DNA of 64,000 nt from Chitinophagales bacterium (GCA_026928325.1 JAIXKS010000007.1:62001-126000), one strand, 5' to 3'; positions 41,801-50,443 are shown, numbered from the stretch's first letter. Made by a program: numbers and translations. Notes: generated by a model not told the origin, from the sequence alone.

Positions 41801-42425
41801 CATCACACTATCGCTCAACATCGCACCCGAATACGATATCCAAAAGCAGGAAGAAGCCTGCGGCAATTTTACCTGGTCGGTAACAAAGGAGCGATATACA
41901 GCAACCGGCATATATAGCCAACTACTGAAAACAGCACAGGGCTGCGACTCGCTCATCACACTCGACCTGACGATACATCCAGAGTTTGAATACCACGATA
42001 CAGTAAGCACCACATCGTCCTACTACTGGCCACTCAACGGACAAACCTACGACCAATCGGGTGTTTACACGGAGTTATTCCGTACGGAAGCCTCGTGCGA
42101 CTCTATCCATGTCCTACACCTACGGGTCAGTTACAACACAGACATCTACTTCCCAAATGTCATCACGGGCGAAGGCAGCAACGGATATTTTACAGGATAT
42201 AGCACGACGAAAGGCACACAAATCCGATCGTTATCAGTCTTCGACCGCTGGGGCAATCGGGTATTTCACCGAGAGCACTTCGCTACGAATGAACCGGAGG
42301 CAGGTTGGGATGGGAAGTTTGGCGGCAAGGATGTAGTACCGGGCGTATATATTTGGACGGCGCAGATCGTACATAGCGATGGCAGAGAGGAGACTTTTTC
42401 TGGGGATGTGACGGTAGTTAGGTGA
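38871..42425 (+). CDS. Large secreted FG-GAP/Cys-repeat protein with T9SS type B signal
   Basis: 1184 aa from the ATG at 38871, chosen for its signal peptide (I-V-F-F-V-I-L-F). An FG-GAP/VCBS propeller (D-I-D-N-D-G-I-P-E, D-F-N-Q-D-G-I-P-E, D-I-N-G-D-G-R-L-D) ends at W-A-P-A-R-N-I-W-H-Q-F-G-Y-N-P. A CARDB-like domain and about nine Cys repeats follow (C-x-x-Y-x-W-N-G-Q-x-Y ... G-C-D-S). The final ~85 residues (V-F-D-R-W-G-N-R-V-F ... G-V-Y-I-W) form a type B sorting domain. No protease domain is present, unlike its apparent paralogue at 9641-15091. From about 40180 on, codons become clearly GC-richer. Probable surface adhesin. Confidence 0.87.
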   Translation: MCYIIRYGIVFFVILFTKAELIGQADVKCYGNGNFEFGIEKERQSIFEVPVFQTFKVQDIDNDGIPEIIAVKNADYIVGAYYLNRDILIINSQTLEVVNEINTYYFAPNYGNFVITGDELGGYEIIVAVADNDENPNHVRGKLVCYRSDGSIKWISDFKYGSGHSDNMFFYRLGGCLSLADFNQDGIPEVYIFNEIFNARTGKKLAYGGKHGLGGLPGITIAADLDDNPNDLELAAGYTIYKVKITNLNGLAGNEMTPYNMRVNGDLLDGYTVVADINGDGRLDVIVTHSRQISMIYVYTLADLQCSFIAKKVFFVERWDILGFPVIGNFTNQSEVGMVLFTRDTLHKLSYIDSELLSEDWRLKIQDNSNYYIFLSAYDFDNDGIHEFIFRGKENLQVFNAKDNTPVMLGGAHCKSAPTHDHAMIADINNIGSARICVPCSDSDKNFKPGHLTIFGPPEGQHWAPARNIWHQFGYNPLFINDDGTVPQHMHNPATYKNGKYNNFNVQENLLDGDGKIPAASLYGDIPCIGYDVDTDSYHVSFTVRNRADASATAKTNVPVAFYTGDPERDGRLIGVYHTTASITAGENTGTLSYSFPASGVTSLWMVVNTDRYPMILSDSSYYSIDECDYTDNVFIAELPKIQRQEQEICEGDTVDFYGQQLSTAGQYHYKLRSATDCDSLIAILDLTVTDKKDEAVTDIACDTYTWNGQTYDRSGDYEYRTTSISGCDSIVTLSLSIHPSIQQTEVQTTCERYEWNGQTYTTSGIFTYNGQTSQGCDSTVTLNLTIHSKAESIQQISVCDSYEWNGQRYDQSGTYTYNGQTKQGCDSTAILELVISTSLTVTEEKTACDQIIINGITLDTSGDYPESYLTSTGCDSTHILRLTIHKSTQSNQAITACEEYDFFGSTKTESGIYRHTLTNQQGCDSLITLDLRIAAEASQAIATACGSYHWAAGDTTITNSGVYTTRYLNQYGCDSTITLSLNIAPEYDIQKQEEACGNFTWSVTKERYTATGIYSQLLKTAQGCDSLITLDLTIHPEFEYHDTVSTTSSYYWPLNGQTYDQSGVYTELFRTEASCDSIHVLHLRVSYNTDIYFPNVITGEGSNGYFTGYSTTKGTQIRSLSVFDRWGNRVFHREHFATNEPEAGWDGKFGGKDVVPGVYIWTAQIVHSDGREETFSGDVTVVR

Positions 42426-42440
42426 TTACCTAAGTTTAAA

Positions 42441-44200
42441 GGTTTAAGGGTGTAAAGGTGTAATTTTTATTGTTGATTTGTGGAATCGTTGGATTTGCTG
42501 ATTCGTTGGAGAAATTGGTGGATTTAAAGGTTTAAGTGTGTAAAGGTGTAATTTTTATTGTTGATTTGTGGAATCGTTGGATTTGCTGATTCGTTGGAGA
42601 AATTGGTGGATTTAAAGGTTTAAGTGTGTAAAGGTGTAATTTTTATTGTTGATTTGTGGAATCGTTGGATTTGCTGATTCGTTGGAGAAATTGGTGGATT
42701 TAAAGGTTTAAGTGTGTAAAGGTGTAATTTTTATTGTTGATTTGTGGAATCGTTGGATTTGCTGATTCGTTGGAGAAATTGGTGGATTTAAAGGTTTAAG
42801 TGTGTAAAGGTGTAATTTTTATTGTTGATTTGTGGAATCGTTGGATTTGCTGATTCGTTGGAGAAATTGGTGGATTTAAAGGTTTAAGTGTGTAAAGGTG
42901 TAATTTTTATTGTTGATTTGTGGAATCGTTGGATTTGCTGATTCGTTGGAGAAATTGGTGGATTTAAAGGTTTAAGTGTGTAAAGGTGTAATTTTTATTG
43001 TTGATTTGTGGAATCGTTGGATTTGCTGATTCGTTGGAGAAATTGGTGGATTTAAAGGTTTAAGTGTGTAAAGGTGTAATTTTTATTGTTGATTTGTGGA
43101 ATCGTTGGATTTGCTGATTCGTTGGAGAAATTGGTGGATTTAAAGGTTTAAGTGTGTAAAGGTGTAATTTTTATTGTTGATTTGTGGAATCGTTGGATTT
43201 GCTGATTCGTTGGAGAAATTGGTGGATTTAAAGGTTTAAGTGTGTAAAGGTGTAATTTTTATTGTTGATTTGTGGAATCGTTGGATTTGCTGATTCGTTG
43301 GAGAAATTGGTGGATTTAAAGGTTTAAGTGTGTAAAGGTGTAATTTTTATTGTTGATTTGTGGAATCGTTGGATTTGCTGATTCGTTGGAGAAATTGGTG
43401 GATTTAAAGGTTTAAGTGTGTAAAGGTGTAATTTTTATTGTTGATTTGTGGAATCGTTGGATTTGCTGATTCGTTGGAGAAATTGGTGGATTTAAAGGTT
43501 TAAGTGTGTAAAGGTGTAATTTTTATTGTTGATTTGTGGAATCGTTGGATTTGCTGATTCGTTGGAGAAATTGGTGGATTTAAAGGTTTAAGTGTGTAAA
43601 GGTGTAATTTTTATTGTTGATTTGTGGAATCGTTGGATTTGCTGATTCGTTGGAGAAATTGGTGGATTTAAAGGTTTAAGTGTGTAAAGGTGTAATTTTT
43701 ATTGTTGATTTGTGGAATCGTTGGATTTGCTGATTCGTTGGAGAAATTGGTGGATTTAAAGGTTTAAGTGTGTAAAGGTGTAATTTTTATTGTTGATTTG
43801 TGGAATCGTTGGATTTGCTGATTCGTTGGAGAAATTGGTGGATTTAAAGGTTTAAGTGTGTAAAGGTGTAATTTTTATTGTTGATTTGTGGAATCGTTGG
43901 ATTTGCTGATTCGTTGGAGAAATTGGTGGATTTAAAGGTTTAAGTGTGTAAAGGTGTAATTTTTATTGTTGATTTGTGGAATCGTTGGATTTGCTGATTC
44001 GTTGGAGAAATTGGTGGATTTAAAGGTTTAAGTGTGTAAAGGTGTAATTTTTATTGTTGATTTGTGGAATCGTTGGATTTGCTGATTCGTTGGAGAAATT
44101 GGTGGATTTAAAGGTTTAAGTGTGTAAAGGTGTAATTTTTATTGTTGATTTGTGGAATCGTTGGATTTGCTGATTCGTTGGAGAAGTTGGTGGATTTATA
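42441..44200 (+). repeat. Tandem array: 20 copies of an 88-bp unit
   Basis: Unit starts ggtttaagtgtgtaaaggtg and ends gaaattggtggatttaaa. Starts fall at 42441 + 88n, with the 21st position (44201) opening the next repeat type. Internal units look identical. The first (ggtttaaggg) and last (gaagttgg, ttata) differ slightly, as expected for edges. 88 is not a multiple of three and no ORF runs through it. There are no unique spacers, so it is not CRISPR. Confidence 0.95.
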
Positions 44201-44640
44201 GGTTTAAGGGTTTATACGTGTAAGAGTTTAATTTTACTCCGATAAGCTTAACCTCCTCGCTAAGCTTGCAGTTAGCGTTTGTCGTCCCGACAACATGAAC
44301 GAATAAATGCCATTTGGATCTATTGGTTTAAGGGTTTAAAAGTGTAATTTTGATTGTTGATTTGTGGAATCGTTAGATTTGTCGAGTTGGATTAATTGGT
44401 GGATTTATAGGTTTAAGGGTTGATACGTGTAAGAGTTTAATTTTTACTCTGATAAGCTTAGTGTCCTCACTAAGTTTGACATTAGCGTTTGTCGTCCCGA
44501 CAACATGAACGAATAAATGCCATTTGGATTAATTGGTTTAAAGGTTTAAGGGTGTAATTTTTATTGTTGATTTGTGGAATCCTTAGATTTGTAGAACTGG
44601 TGGAATTGCTGGAATTGGTGGAATTACTAAATTGTAGAAA
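44201..44640 (+). repeat. S-type repeat blocks downstream of the cargo pair
   Basis: A diverged partial S block (44201-44315), a full 210-base S block (44316-44525) and a partial block that fades into gaattggtgg-like steps near the prfB stop. The full block has the same phrases and direction as those at 35127-36218, on the other side of the two cargo genes. Confidence 0.85.
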
Positions 44641-44648
44641 TTTTTCAA

Positions 44649-45729
44649 TCAATTTCCATCCCACATAAGGAAAGCCTTCAGGAAGCCATCGAGCTCACCA
44701 TCTAGTACTGCCTCGGTGTTTCTTGTTTCAAAGCCTGTTCTGTGATCCTTGACTCTACGGTCATCCAATACATAGGAACGTATCTGAGAACCCCATTCGT
44801 TTTTCATTTTTTGGGCTTCTATTTTATCTCTTTCTTCGCGTTGCTTTTCGAGTTCAATCTGGTAAAGCCTGGATTTGAGCATTTGCATGGCTTTTTCTCT
44901 ATTCGCATGTTGAGATCTAGCTTCTTGACATTGGATAGCTATTCCGGTAGGCAAGTGTTTGATTCTAACGGCAGTTTCTACTTTGTTTACATTTTGACCT
45001 CCTGCGCCCTGTGCTCTAAACGTATCCCATTCGATCTCGGAAGGGTTAATTTGAATATCTATCGTATCGTCAATCAAAGGATGCACAAAGACAGAAGCAA
45101 AAGAAGTCATCCGTTTGCCTTGGGCATTAAAAGGGCTCACGCGTACTAAGCGATGAACACCATTTTCGCCTTTGAGCATTCCGTAGGCATACACACCATC
45201 AATCTCGATAGATACTGACTTAATACCCGCAACATCGCCAGCTACATAATCCACTTCTGCAACGCCATAACCATTTTTATCGGCCCACATTTTAAACATT
45301 CGGTATAGCATGGATGTCCAATCACAAGCTTCAGTTCCACCTGCACCTGCATTGATTTCCAAAGTGCAACTCAATTTATCTTCCGGCTTATCTAAGGTCG
45401 TCCTAAACTCGATTTCATCCAATAGCGATAAAATCTCCTGATATTTTTCATTTGCCTCTTCTTCTGTAGCTTCTCCTTCTCTCACAAACTCCATCAAGAC
45501 TTCGGCATCGTCTGCTTTAGATTCAAGTTCTTTATAAACTTCAACCCATTTTTTGTTGTCTTTGAGTGATTTTAAAATGGCTTCTGCTGATTCTGGATTA
45601 TTCCAGAATTCAGGATTAAGGGAAAGTTGTTCTTGGTCTTCTATTTGCAATAATCGATTATCAACGTCAAAGATACCTCCTTACCGATGTCAATCGCTCC
45701 CGTATATCAGCTAACTGTTCTATGGTCAT
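44649..45729 (-). CDS. prfB: Peptide chain release factor 2, with programmed +1 frameshift
   Basis: RF2 ends translation at UGA and UAA. The long frame (44649-45668) has the stop-recognition S-P-F motif and catalytic G-A-G-G-Q-N-V-N-K, but no ATG start. A second frame begins with ATG at 45729 ([13 protein letters not shown]), runs 20 codons and reaches AGG AGG TAT CTT TGA C. This matches the well-known RF2 frameshift site: Shine-Dalgarno-like AGGAGG, slippery CTT and in-frame TGA. Skipping one base (45669) joins the frames into 359 residues, a normal length. It autoregulates RF2: low RF2 favours frameshifting. Confidence 0.95.
45666..45681 (-). promoter_or_regulatory. RF2 +1 recoding site
   Basis: On the minus strand: AGG AGG TAT CTT TGA C. 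The internal AGGAGG lies three bases before CTT, the spacing used in known bacterial prfB genes. TGA is at 45667-45669. Confidence 0.93.
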
Positions 45730-45812
45730 TGCCCTGCATGTTTAAAAGTAAGTAAAAAACACCGATAGTCAATTACAAATTCAAATATCGGTGCTCATTT
45801 TTTTAATTCTTC

Positions 45813-45974
45813 TAGTGCTCTGTCTATAAAAAGGCTTAAATAATAATGGAAGTTATTTTTTTAAAGATCAAGGCAAAAAACGCAAACATAGTGATAACTA
45901 TGGCGAGTATTTTTAACGATGAGATTTGAAAAAAGAACGACATTGCATTAAGATCTTTTTGTTGACAGAGCACT
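45813..45974 (+). mobile_element. Full inverted-repeat element, first of a tandem pair
   Basis: Runs from tagtgctctgtc to gacagagcact. The central hairpin is catagt-gata-actatg instead of the cgaacca type seen at 34-36 kb. No coding potential. It shares a single T with the next copy, with no full TA between them. Confidence 0.85.
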
Positions 45975-46136
45975 GTGCTCTGTCTATAAAAAGGCTTAAA
46001 TTATAATGGAAGTTATTTTTTTTAAAGATCAAGGAAAAAAACGCAGACATAGTGGTAACTATGGCGAGTATTTTTAACGATGAGATTTGAAAAAAGAACG
46101 ACATTGCATTAAGATCTTTTTGTTGACAGAGCACTA
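45975..46136 (+). mobile_element. Full inverted-repeat element, second of a tandem pair
   Basis: Runs from gtgctctgtc to gacagagcacta, with central hairpin catagt-ggta-actatg. It ends 7 bases before the convergent FKBP stop codon. Differences from the first copy are few, suggesting a tandem duplication. Confidence 0.85.
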
Positions 46137-46142
46137 AAATTA

Positions 46143-47042
46143 TTAACGATTTTGGATATCATTTAGTTCAACGTAGAAAAGTAAATTTGCTTGCGCTGGA
46201 ATAACTGGTGGGCTTCCTGCCTCACCATAAGCTAATTCATAAGGAATAAACAAGAAACCTTTTGAACCTTTATTAAAATGCGTAAAGCCCTCATCCCAAC
46301 CACGGATAACCATCCCTTGTCCTACAACGAATGAAAATTCTTGTCCTCTAGAGAAGGAGTCATCAAATTTAGTTCCATCCATCAAAGTTCCATAATAGTC
46401 TGCATTAATGACTTGGCCACTTTGAGTATTATCTCCTGTTCCTTGCTCGACGATATAATACTCAAGCCCTGAAGGTGTTTTTTCTGTTTTCAACTTACCT
46501 GCTTTATAAGCGTCTAGAGTAGATTTAACCAAAGCTTCAATTTCAGGAAGTCTTGCTTGTTGTAAAGCTGCCTTAGCAGCCATTTCTGCTTGTGCTTCTT
46601 GCTGTTTTTGGTTGAAAGCTTCTTCGTCAACTATTTTTTTGATAGTAAAATAATACACAAAGTTTTCGATATGCGGGTATTCGGCTCTTGCACCTGGAAG
46701 AGAATCTAATGGCATATATAGTTTATACTCTGCGCCTACTTTAGCATGTGACAATTTAAAAACGTCAATAATTGGATTAGACTGTGGTCCAGTAGGGAGT
46801 TCCTCCGGAATTCTCAATACCGGCAAGTCATTCTCATCATTCATCTCATTAATCAGTTCTGTATCGTCACCTAAAACCTTTATTGTGAAATACACATAAT
46901 CATCATCTTTAATAGATTCACCAGTACCTTCATTCAGAACTTCATATTTAAAACCGCCCGGGGTTGTAGTTTCCGAATTGGTTTTACAGGAGGTAAATAA
47001 AACTCCTGCTAATAATAAAAATGCAAAATGCTTAAAATTCAT
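46143..47042 (-). CDS. FKBP-type peptidyl-prolyl isomerase lipoprotein
   Basis: 299 aa. Lipoprotein signal with lipobox F-T-S-C (about residue 19). An N-terminal FKBP-like domain (G-F-K-Y-E-V-L-N-E-G-T-G-E ... V-Y-F-T-I-K-V) appears degenerate. A charged helical linker (E-A-F-N-Q-K-Q-Q-E-A-Q-A-E-M-A-A-K-A) precedes a complete FKBP domain: V-I-N-A-D-Y-Y-G-T-L-M-D-G-T-K-F-D-D-S, then V-I-R-G-W-D-E-G and I-P-Y-E-L-A-Y-G-E. It should catalyse proline isomerisation in folding of envelope proteins, outside the inner membrane. Confidence 0.9.
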   Translation of the reverse strand: MNFKHFAFLLLAGVLFTSCKTNSETTTPGGFKYEVLNEGTGESIKDDDYVYFTIKVLGDDTELINEMNDENDLPVLRIPEELPTGPQSNPIIDVFKLSHAKVGAEYKLYMPLDSLPGARAEYPHIENFVYYFTIKKIVDEEAFNQKQQEAQAEMAAKAALQQARLPEIEALVKSTLDAYKAGKLKTEKTPSGLEYYIVEQGTGDNTQSGQVINADYYGTLMDGTKFDDSFSRGQEFSFVVGQGMVIRGWDEGFTHFNKGSKGFLFIPYELAYGEAGSPPVIPAQANLLFYVELNDIQNR

Positions 47043-47113
47043 TGTTTCAATGTTTGTTTAAAAATAAAAATTCACTTCAAATATAAATTCGACAGCCCAA
47101 AGGTTGTCTTTTT

Positions 47114-48118
47114 TTAATTAACTTTAGGTAAATGCTCAGGAATAACCCTTTTCAAACGGTTGATGACGTCTTTTAGGGATGCATACACGCCGCCTCCTGC
47201 TGCATTTTTATGTCCACCGCCATTAAAATGTTTTTGTGCTATCTCTTGAACGGAAACATCATCCTTGCTGCGCAAAGAAATTTTTACAATCGTTGGTTGC
47301 TCCAAAATCAATGCTGCTATTTTGACCTTTTCAATCATCAACATGTAATTGACAATGCCTTCTGTATCGCCTCTTTGAATATCGAAATCCTGATAGTCTT
47401 TTTTACTCAACCACATAATACCGGCTCCATAATCTTGCAAAATCTCCATTCTATTGGCCAAACAATGCCCTAACAATCTAAGATGACGTTCCTTCTGCGC
47501 ATTATAGATTTTATTATTTAATCCATAATCATCCACGCCGATACCTTTCAGAATTGCTGCTGTTTCGTAGGTTTGAGGTCTCGTGTGGTATTTAAACGAA
47601 CCTGTATCTGTAATAATGCCCATAAAAAGGCTTTCGCCAATATATCGGTCTATCTTACCTCTATCTCCCAATTGGTCAATCACTTGAAATATCATTTCGC
47701 AGGTACTACTAGCTTCGATATCTGAAATCAAAATATCAGGAAAAGGTTCAGGATCTAAGTGATGGTCTATCACAACTTTTTTAGCTTTCGAAAACTTAAC
47801 ATTTTCTCCCAACTTGTCTATCCGATCTAACCCACTAAAGTCAAGGCAAAAAATCAAATCCGCACGATCTATAATTTTTCTAGCCTTATCCGGTTCTAAA
47901 TCAAAGATGGTCGATTGCTGAATTCCTCTGACAAACTCGTACGTAGAGGAATATTCACTTGGAAAAACAACGTTTACATTATGATGTTTATTCTTGAGAT
48001 ACCCGGCCAAGCCCAATGATGAACCAATGGCATCACCATCAGGGTTGCGATGTGAAATAATGGCTATTTCCTTAGGTAGGATCAGTAAATCCTTTAATTC
48101 CTTCAATTCTTCCGTCAT
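47114..48118 (-). CDS. DHH/DHHA1 phosphoesterase (NrnA-like)
   Basis: 334 aa from the ATG at 48118; an upstream ATG at 48151 is possible. The DHH domain has S-H-R-N-P-D-G-D-A-I-G-S, then the D-H-H motif (V-I-D-H-H-L-D-P), and the DHHA1 domain ends with G-G-G-H-K-N-A-A-G-G. Members break down nano-RNA (2-5 nt) and may hydrolyse pAp to AMP. It is divergent from ndk, with about 125 bases between the starts. It is cytoplasmic and soluble. Confidence 0.9.
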   Translation of the reverse strand: MTEELKELKDLLILPKEIAIISHRNPDGDAIGSSLGLAGYLKNKHHNVNVVFPSEYSSTYEFVRGIQQSTIFDLEPDKARKIIDRADLIFCLDFSGLDRIDKLGENVKFSKAKKVVIDHHLDPEPFPDILISDIEASSTCEMIFQVIDQLGDRGKIDRYIGESLFMGIITDTGSFKYHTRPQTYETAAILKGIGVDDYGLNNKIYNAQKERHLRLLGHCLANRMEILQDYGAGIMWLSKKDYQDFDIQRGDTEGIVNYMLMIEKVKIAALILEQPTIVKISLRSKDDVSVQEIAQKHFNGGGHKNAAGGGVYASLKDVINRLKRVIPEHLPKVN

Positions 48119-48198
48119 AATGGCCGCAAAATTGAGTATTTTAAATGTCATATCAAAATATTTTTTTGCTTTTTCGTTACTTATGAAATATGATTTTA

Positions 48199-48206
48199 TA
48201 ATTTTG
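48199..48206 (+). promoter_or_regulatory. Candidate -7 promoter element for ndk (TAATTTTG)
   Basis: Matches TAnnTTTG, 39 bases before the ndk ATG. Same octamer as before the FecA-like receptor. The -33 box is weak (gtta at 48176). Confidence 0.45.
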
Positions 48207-48245
48207 CACCGTTTTTGAAAATTCTAAAAATTTAAATAATAAAAT

Positions 48246-48665
48246 ATGTCAGGAAACAGAACATTTACGATGATTAAGCCCGATGCAGTAGCAAGTGGTC
48301 ACATTGGTGCCATATTGGCTCAAATCAATGAAGCAGGATTTAAGATTGTAGCGATGAAGTACACGAAATTGTCCGCTGAAAAAGCCGGAGAATTCTATGC
48401 TGTACATCAGGCAAGACCATTCTACGGAGAACTTGTTGACTTTATGTCTTCAGGTCCAATCGTAGCCGCCATCCTTGAAAAGGACAATGCCGTGGAAGAT
48501 TTCAGAACACTTATCGGATCTACCAATCCGGCAGAAGCTGCTCCGGGAACTATCAGAGCAAGATTCGCTAAAAACATAGGAGAAAACGCCGTTCATGGAT
48601 CTGACAGCGACGAAAATGCCGCTATCGAATCAGCGTTTCACTTCGCAGGCGTTGAGATATTCTAA
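48246..48665 (+). CDS. ndk: Nucleoside diphosphate kinase
   Basis: 139 aa, cytoplasmic, transferring the gamma phosphate from ATP to other nucleoside diphosphates through a phosphohistidine. Seen: T-M-I-K-P-D-A-V (nucleotide binding), [10 protein letters not shown], and the active-site N-A-V-H-G-S-D-S with His117. Normal length. Its terminator at about 48846 is separated from the stop by an inserted inverted-repeat element, so transcripts probably carry the element. Confidence 0.96.
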   Translation: MSGNRTFTMIKPDAVASGHIGAILAQINEAGFKIVAMKYTKLSAEKAGEFYAVHQARPFYGELVDFMSSGPIVAAILEKDNAVEDFRTLIGSTNPAEAAPGTIRARFAKNIGENAVHGSDSDENAAIESAFHFAGVEIF

Positions 48666-48674
48666 TATTTCATA

Positions 48675-48837
48675 TAGTGCTCTGTCGGGATAAAAAGTTA
48701 AATTATAATGGAAGTTATTTTTTTAAAGCTCAAGGCAAAAAACACAGGCGAACCAAGTGGTTCGGCGAGGCTTTTTAACGAAGAGATTTGGAAAAAGAAC
48801 AACATTTCATTAAGTACTTTATCTTGACAGAGCACTA
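48675..48837 (+). mobile_element. Full 163-bp inverted-repeat element after ndk
   Basis: Runs from tagtgctctgtc to gacagagcacta, with TA at both ends. Central hairpin is the cgaacca-ag-tggttcg type. It has several differences from the copies at 34-36 kb, so it is an older, independent copy. Confidence 0.85.
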
Positions 48838-48845
48838 ATCAATAA

Positions 48846-48885
48846 TAAAAAAAGAGCGGTATTCTTTGAATGCTGCTCTTTTTTT
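48846..48885 (+). terminator. Terminator for ndk, possibly bidirectional
   Basis: aaaaaaagagc pairs with gctctttttttt around ggtattc/gaatgct, ending in eight T residues. Poly-A on the left allows termination of the convergent gene (stop at 48925) too. Confidence 0.85.
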
Positions 48886-48924
48886 TATTCTATCAATGAA
48901 GTAACTCATCCGGTCATTTCAACA

Positions 48925-50268
48925 TTACTCCACCTTAACTATCTTATAAAGCTCTTTTCTACCCTGCACATCTACTTCTAACATATAAAGCCCATTGACA
49001 ACATCATTCATATCAAGCGTTCCGGAGGCTTTGTCATAGTTTGCTTTTACCAACCTGCCATGTATATCATATAGCTGCACATCAGGATTTTGTTGGTTAC
49101 TTTCTATTTTCACGAAGCCGGATACAGGATTGGGATAGATACGAAGTGAAACGTCTTCTGTATCATCGACATCTGTAATACAATATTGAATGATTTCGTC
49201 TTTGTTACAGACACCACCATTATTGGTTATAGTTACGCTTGTTGGATATCTGTTCAGGGCTTTACAAAGAAATATGGAGTTACAATCTTCAAGTCCTCTA
49301 TTAGACAATATTTGTATTCTACCGTTAGTCAATGGCGGCTCGATATTATCAAAAAAATTAAGATTTTTTAAACTTGTGAGTAGTAAAATTACTGATAATT
49401 CAATTTTCTCGATGGTAGGTAGAAAAGATTCTAGGAAATTATTATTTTCAACTCTTACATAAGATAACTTTTCGATATGCTTAATATTTTTCAATCCTTC
49501 ACCAATTTCAGTATTTGTCATTCTTCCTTCAATTCTTAAATCCCTTACATAGTTTAAAGAAGACAGTGAAGAAAAATTTGAATTTTCACAATTATGAAAA
49601 TGAAGTTCCTCTAAGGAATCAAGTGGTATAAAATAATCGAAATCAAAGTTTTCTACAAAATGAATTGATAAATGACGTAAATTTTCAGGTTTAATTCTTT
49701 TTGATAAAACTTGCAAAGTAATACTGTCTCTACAACGTTCAAAACTCAATGAAAAATTCGAACCTGTTGTGAAATTGGGTGTATTTTCTTCTGATAAAGG
49801 AGCGGTAACCCTCAAATAATTTTTAATATGCTTTAAATTAGGAATAAACGGAAACAAACAGTCGGATTTGCATGTGTCCAAATCTGTATAAAATATCCCT
49901 CCTACTTCTTGTAATTTAGATAATTGACCAGAAAAAAATTGACCATATAGGATAAGATTATCTACTAATTTCAAATTTTTCAATCCGTCTAAATTCAAAG
50001 AAAGGGAAGTTGAATCTCCAAAAATCTGTAATGTTTCCTTTACATTTTCTATCAGATATAAACTATCAAGATTTGATATATCGCCATTATCTTTATTAAA
50101 GACGAACAAGTTATTAACAGTAGTACATGTTCCATAATTTTTGATAAAATTATCAACATCATTTTGATTTCTTAATTCAATATTTTCGCATTGAGATTTA
50201 CAAAACAAACTCAACAATGTAAATATTATAAAAAAAGAAACACGAATGGATTTTTTCAACAGACTCAT
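48925..50268 (-). CDS. Leucine-rich secreted protein with T9SS type A signal
   Basis: 447 aa. Signal peptide ends near F-C-K-S-Q-C (about 26). The body has spaced Leu/Asn/Ile motifs such as L-D-G-L-K-N-L-K-L-V-D-N-L-I-L and L-D-S-L-E-E-L-H-F-H-N-C, like the receptor-L/LRR solenoids common in Bacteroidota. The C-terminus starts I-Y-P-N-P-V-S-G-F-V-K-I and ends with N-G-L-Y-M-L-E-V and I-V-K-V-E, a type A domain. A binding function at the surface is likely; no catalytic site is visible. Confidence 0.8.
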   Translation of the reverse strand: MSLLKKSIRVSFFIIFTLLSLFCKSQCENIELRNQNDVDNFIKNYGTCTTVNNLFVFNKDNGDISNLDSLYLIENVKETLQIFGDSTSLSLNLDGLKNLKLVDNLILYGQFFSGQLSKLQEVGGIFYTDLDTCKSDCLFPFIPNLKHIKNYLRVTAPLSEENTPNFTTGSNFSLSFERCRDSITLQVLSKRIKPENLRHLSIHFVENFDFDYFIPLDSLEELHFHNCENSNFSSLSSLNYVRDLRIEGRMTNTEIGEGLKNIKHIEKLSYVRVENNNFLESFLPTIEKIELSVILLLTSLKNLNFFDNIEPPLTNGRIQILSNRGLEDCNSIFLCKALNRYPTSVTITNNGGVCNKDEIIQYCITDVDDTEDVSLRIYPNPVSGFVKIESNQQNPDVQLYDIHGRLVKANYDKASGTLDMNDVVNGLYMLEVDVQGRKELYKIVKVE

Positions 50269-50443
50269 AAAACCAAACTAAAAAAGTTTACCAATAGATA
50301 CAAGCTACAATTATATTAATTTACCAAAAATTTTGGATAAGATTAAAACCGAATTACAAAAATAGGTTTAATTACTCTATCTAAATGTTAAAAGTGAAAA
50401 TAATTAACGATATTCTTCTAAATTGTCTCTCAAAACACATAAC

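Noticed and set aside
42441-44200. Long regular repeat array considered as CRISPR
   Set aside because: The entire 88-base period is repeated with no variable spacers, and no cas genes are nearby.
44742-45149. 135-codon ORF antisense to prfB
   Set aside because: It is the shadow of a strongly conserved gene and its protein has no coherent features.
45913-46134. ORF spanning two inverted-repeat elements
   Set aside because: The protein repeats itself because the elements are duplicated. Other element copies do not keep the frame open.
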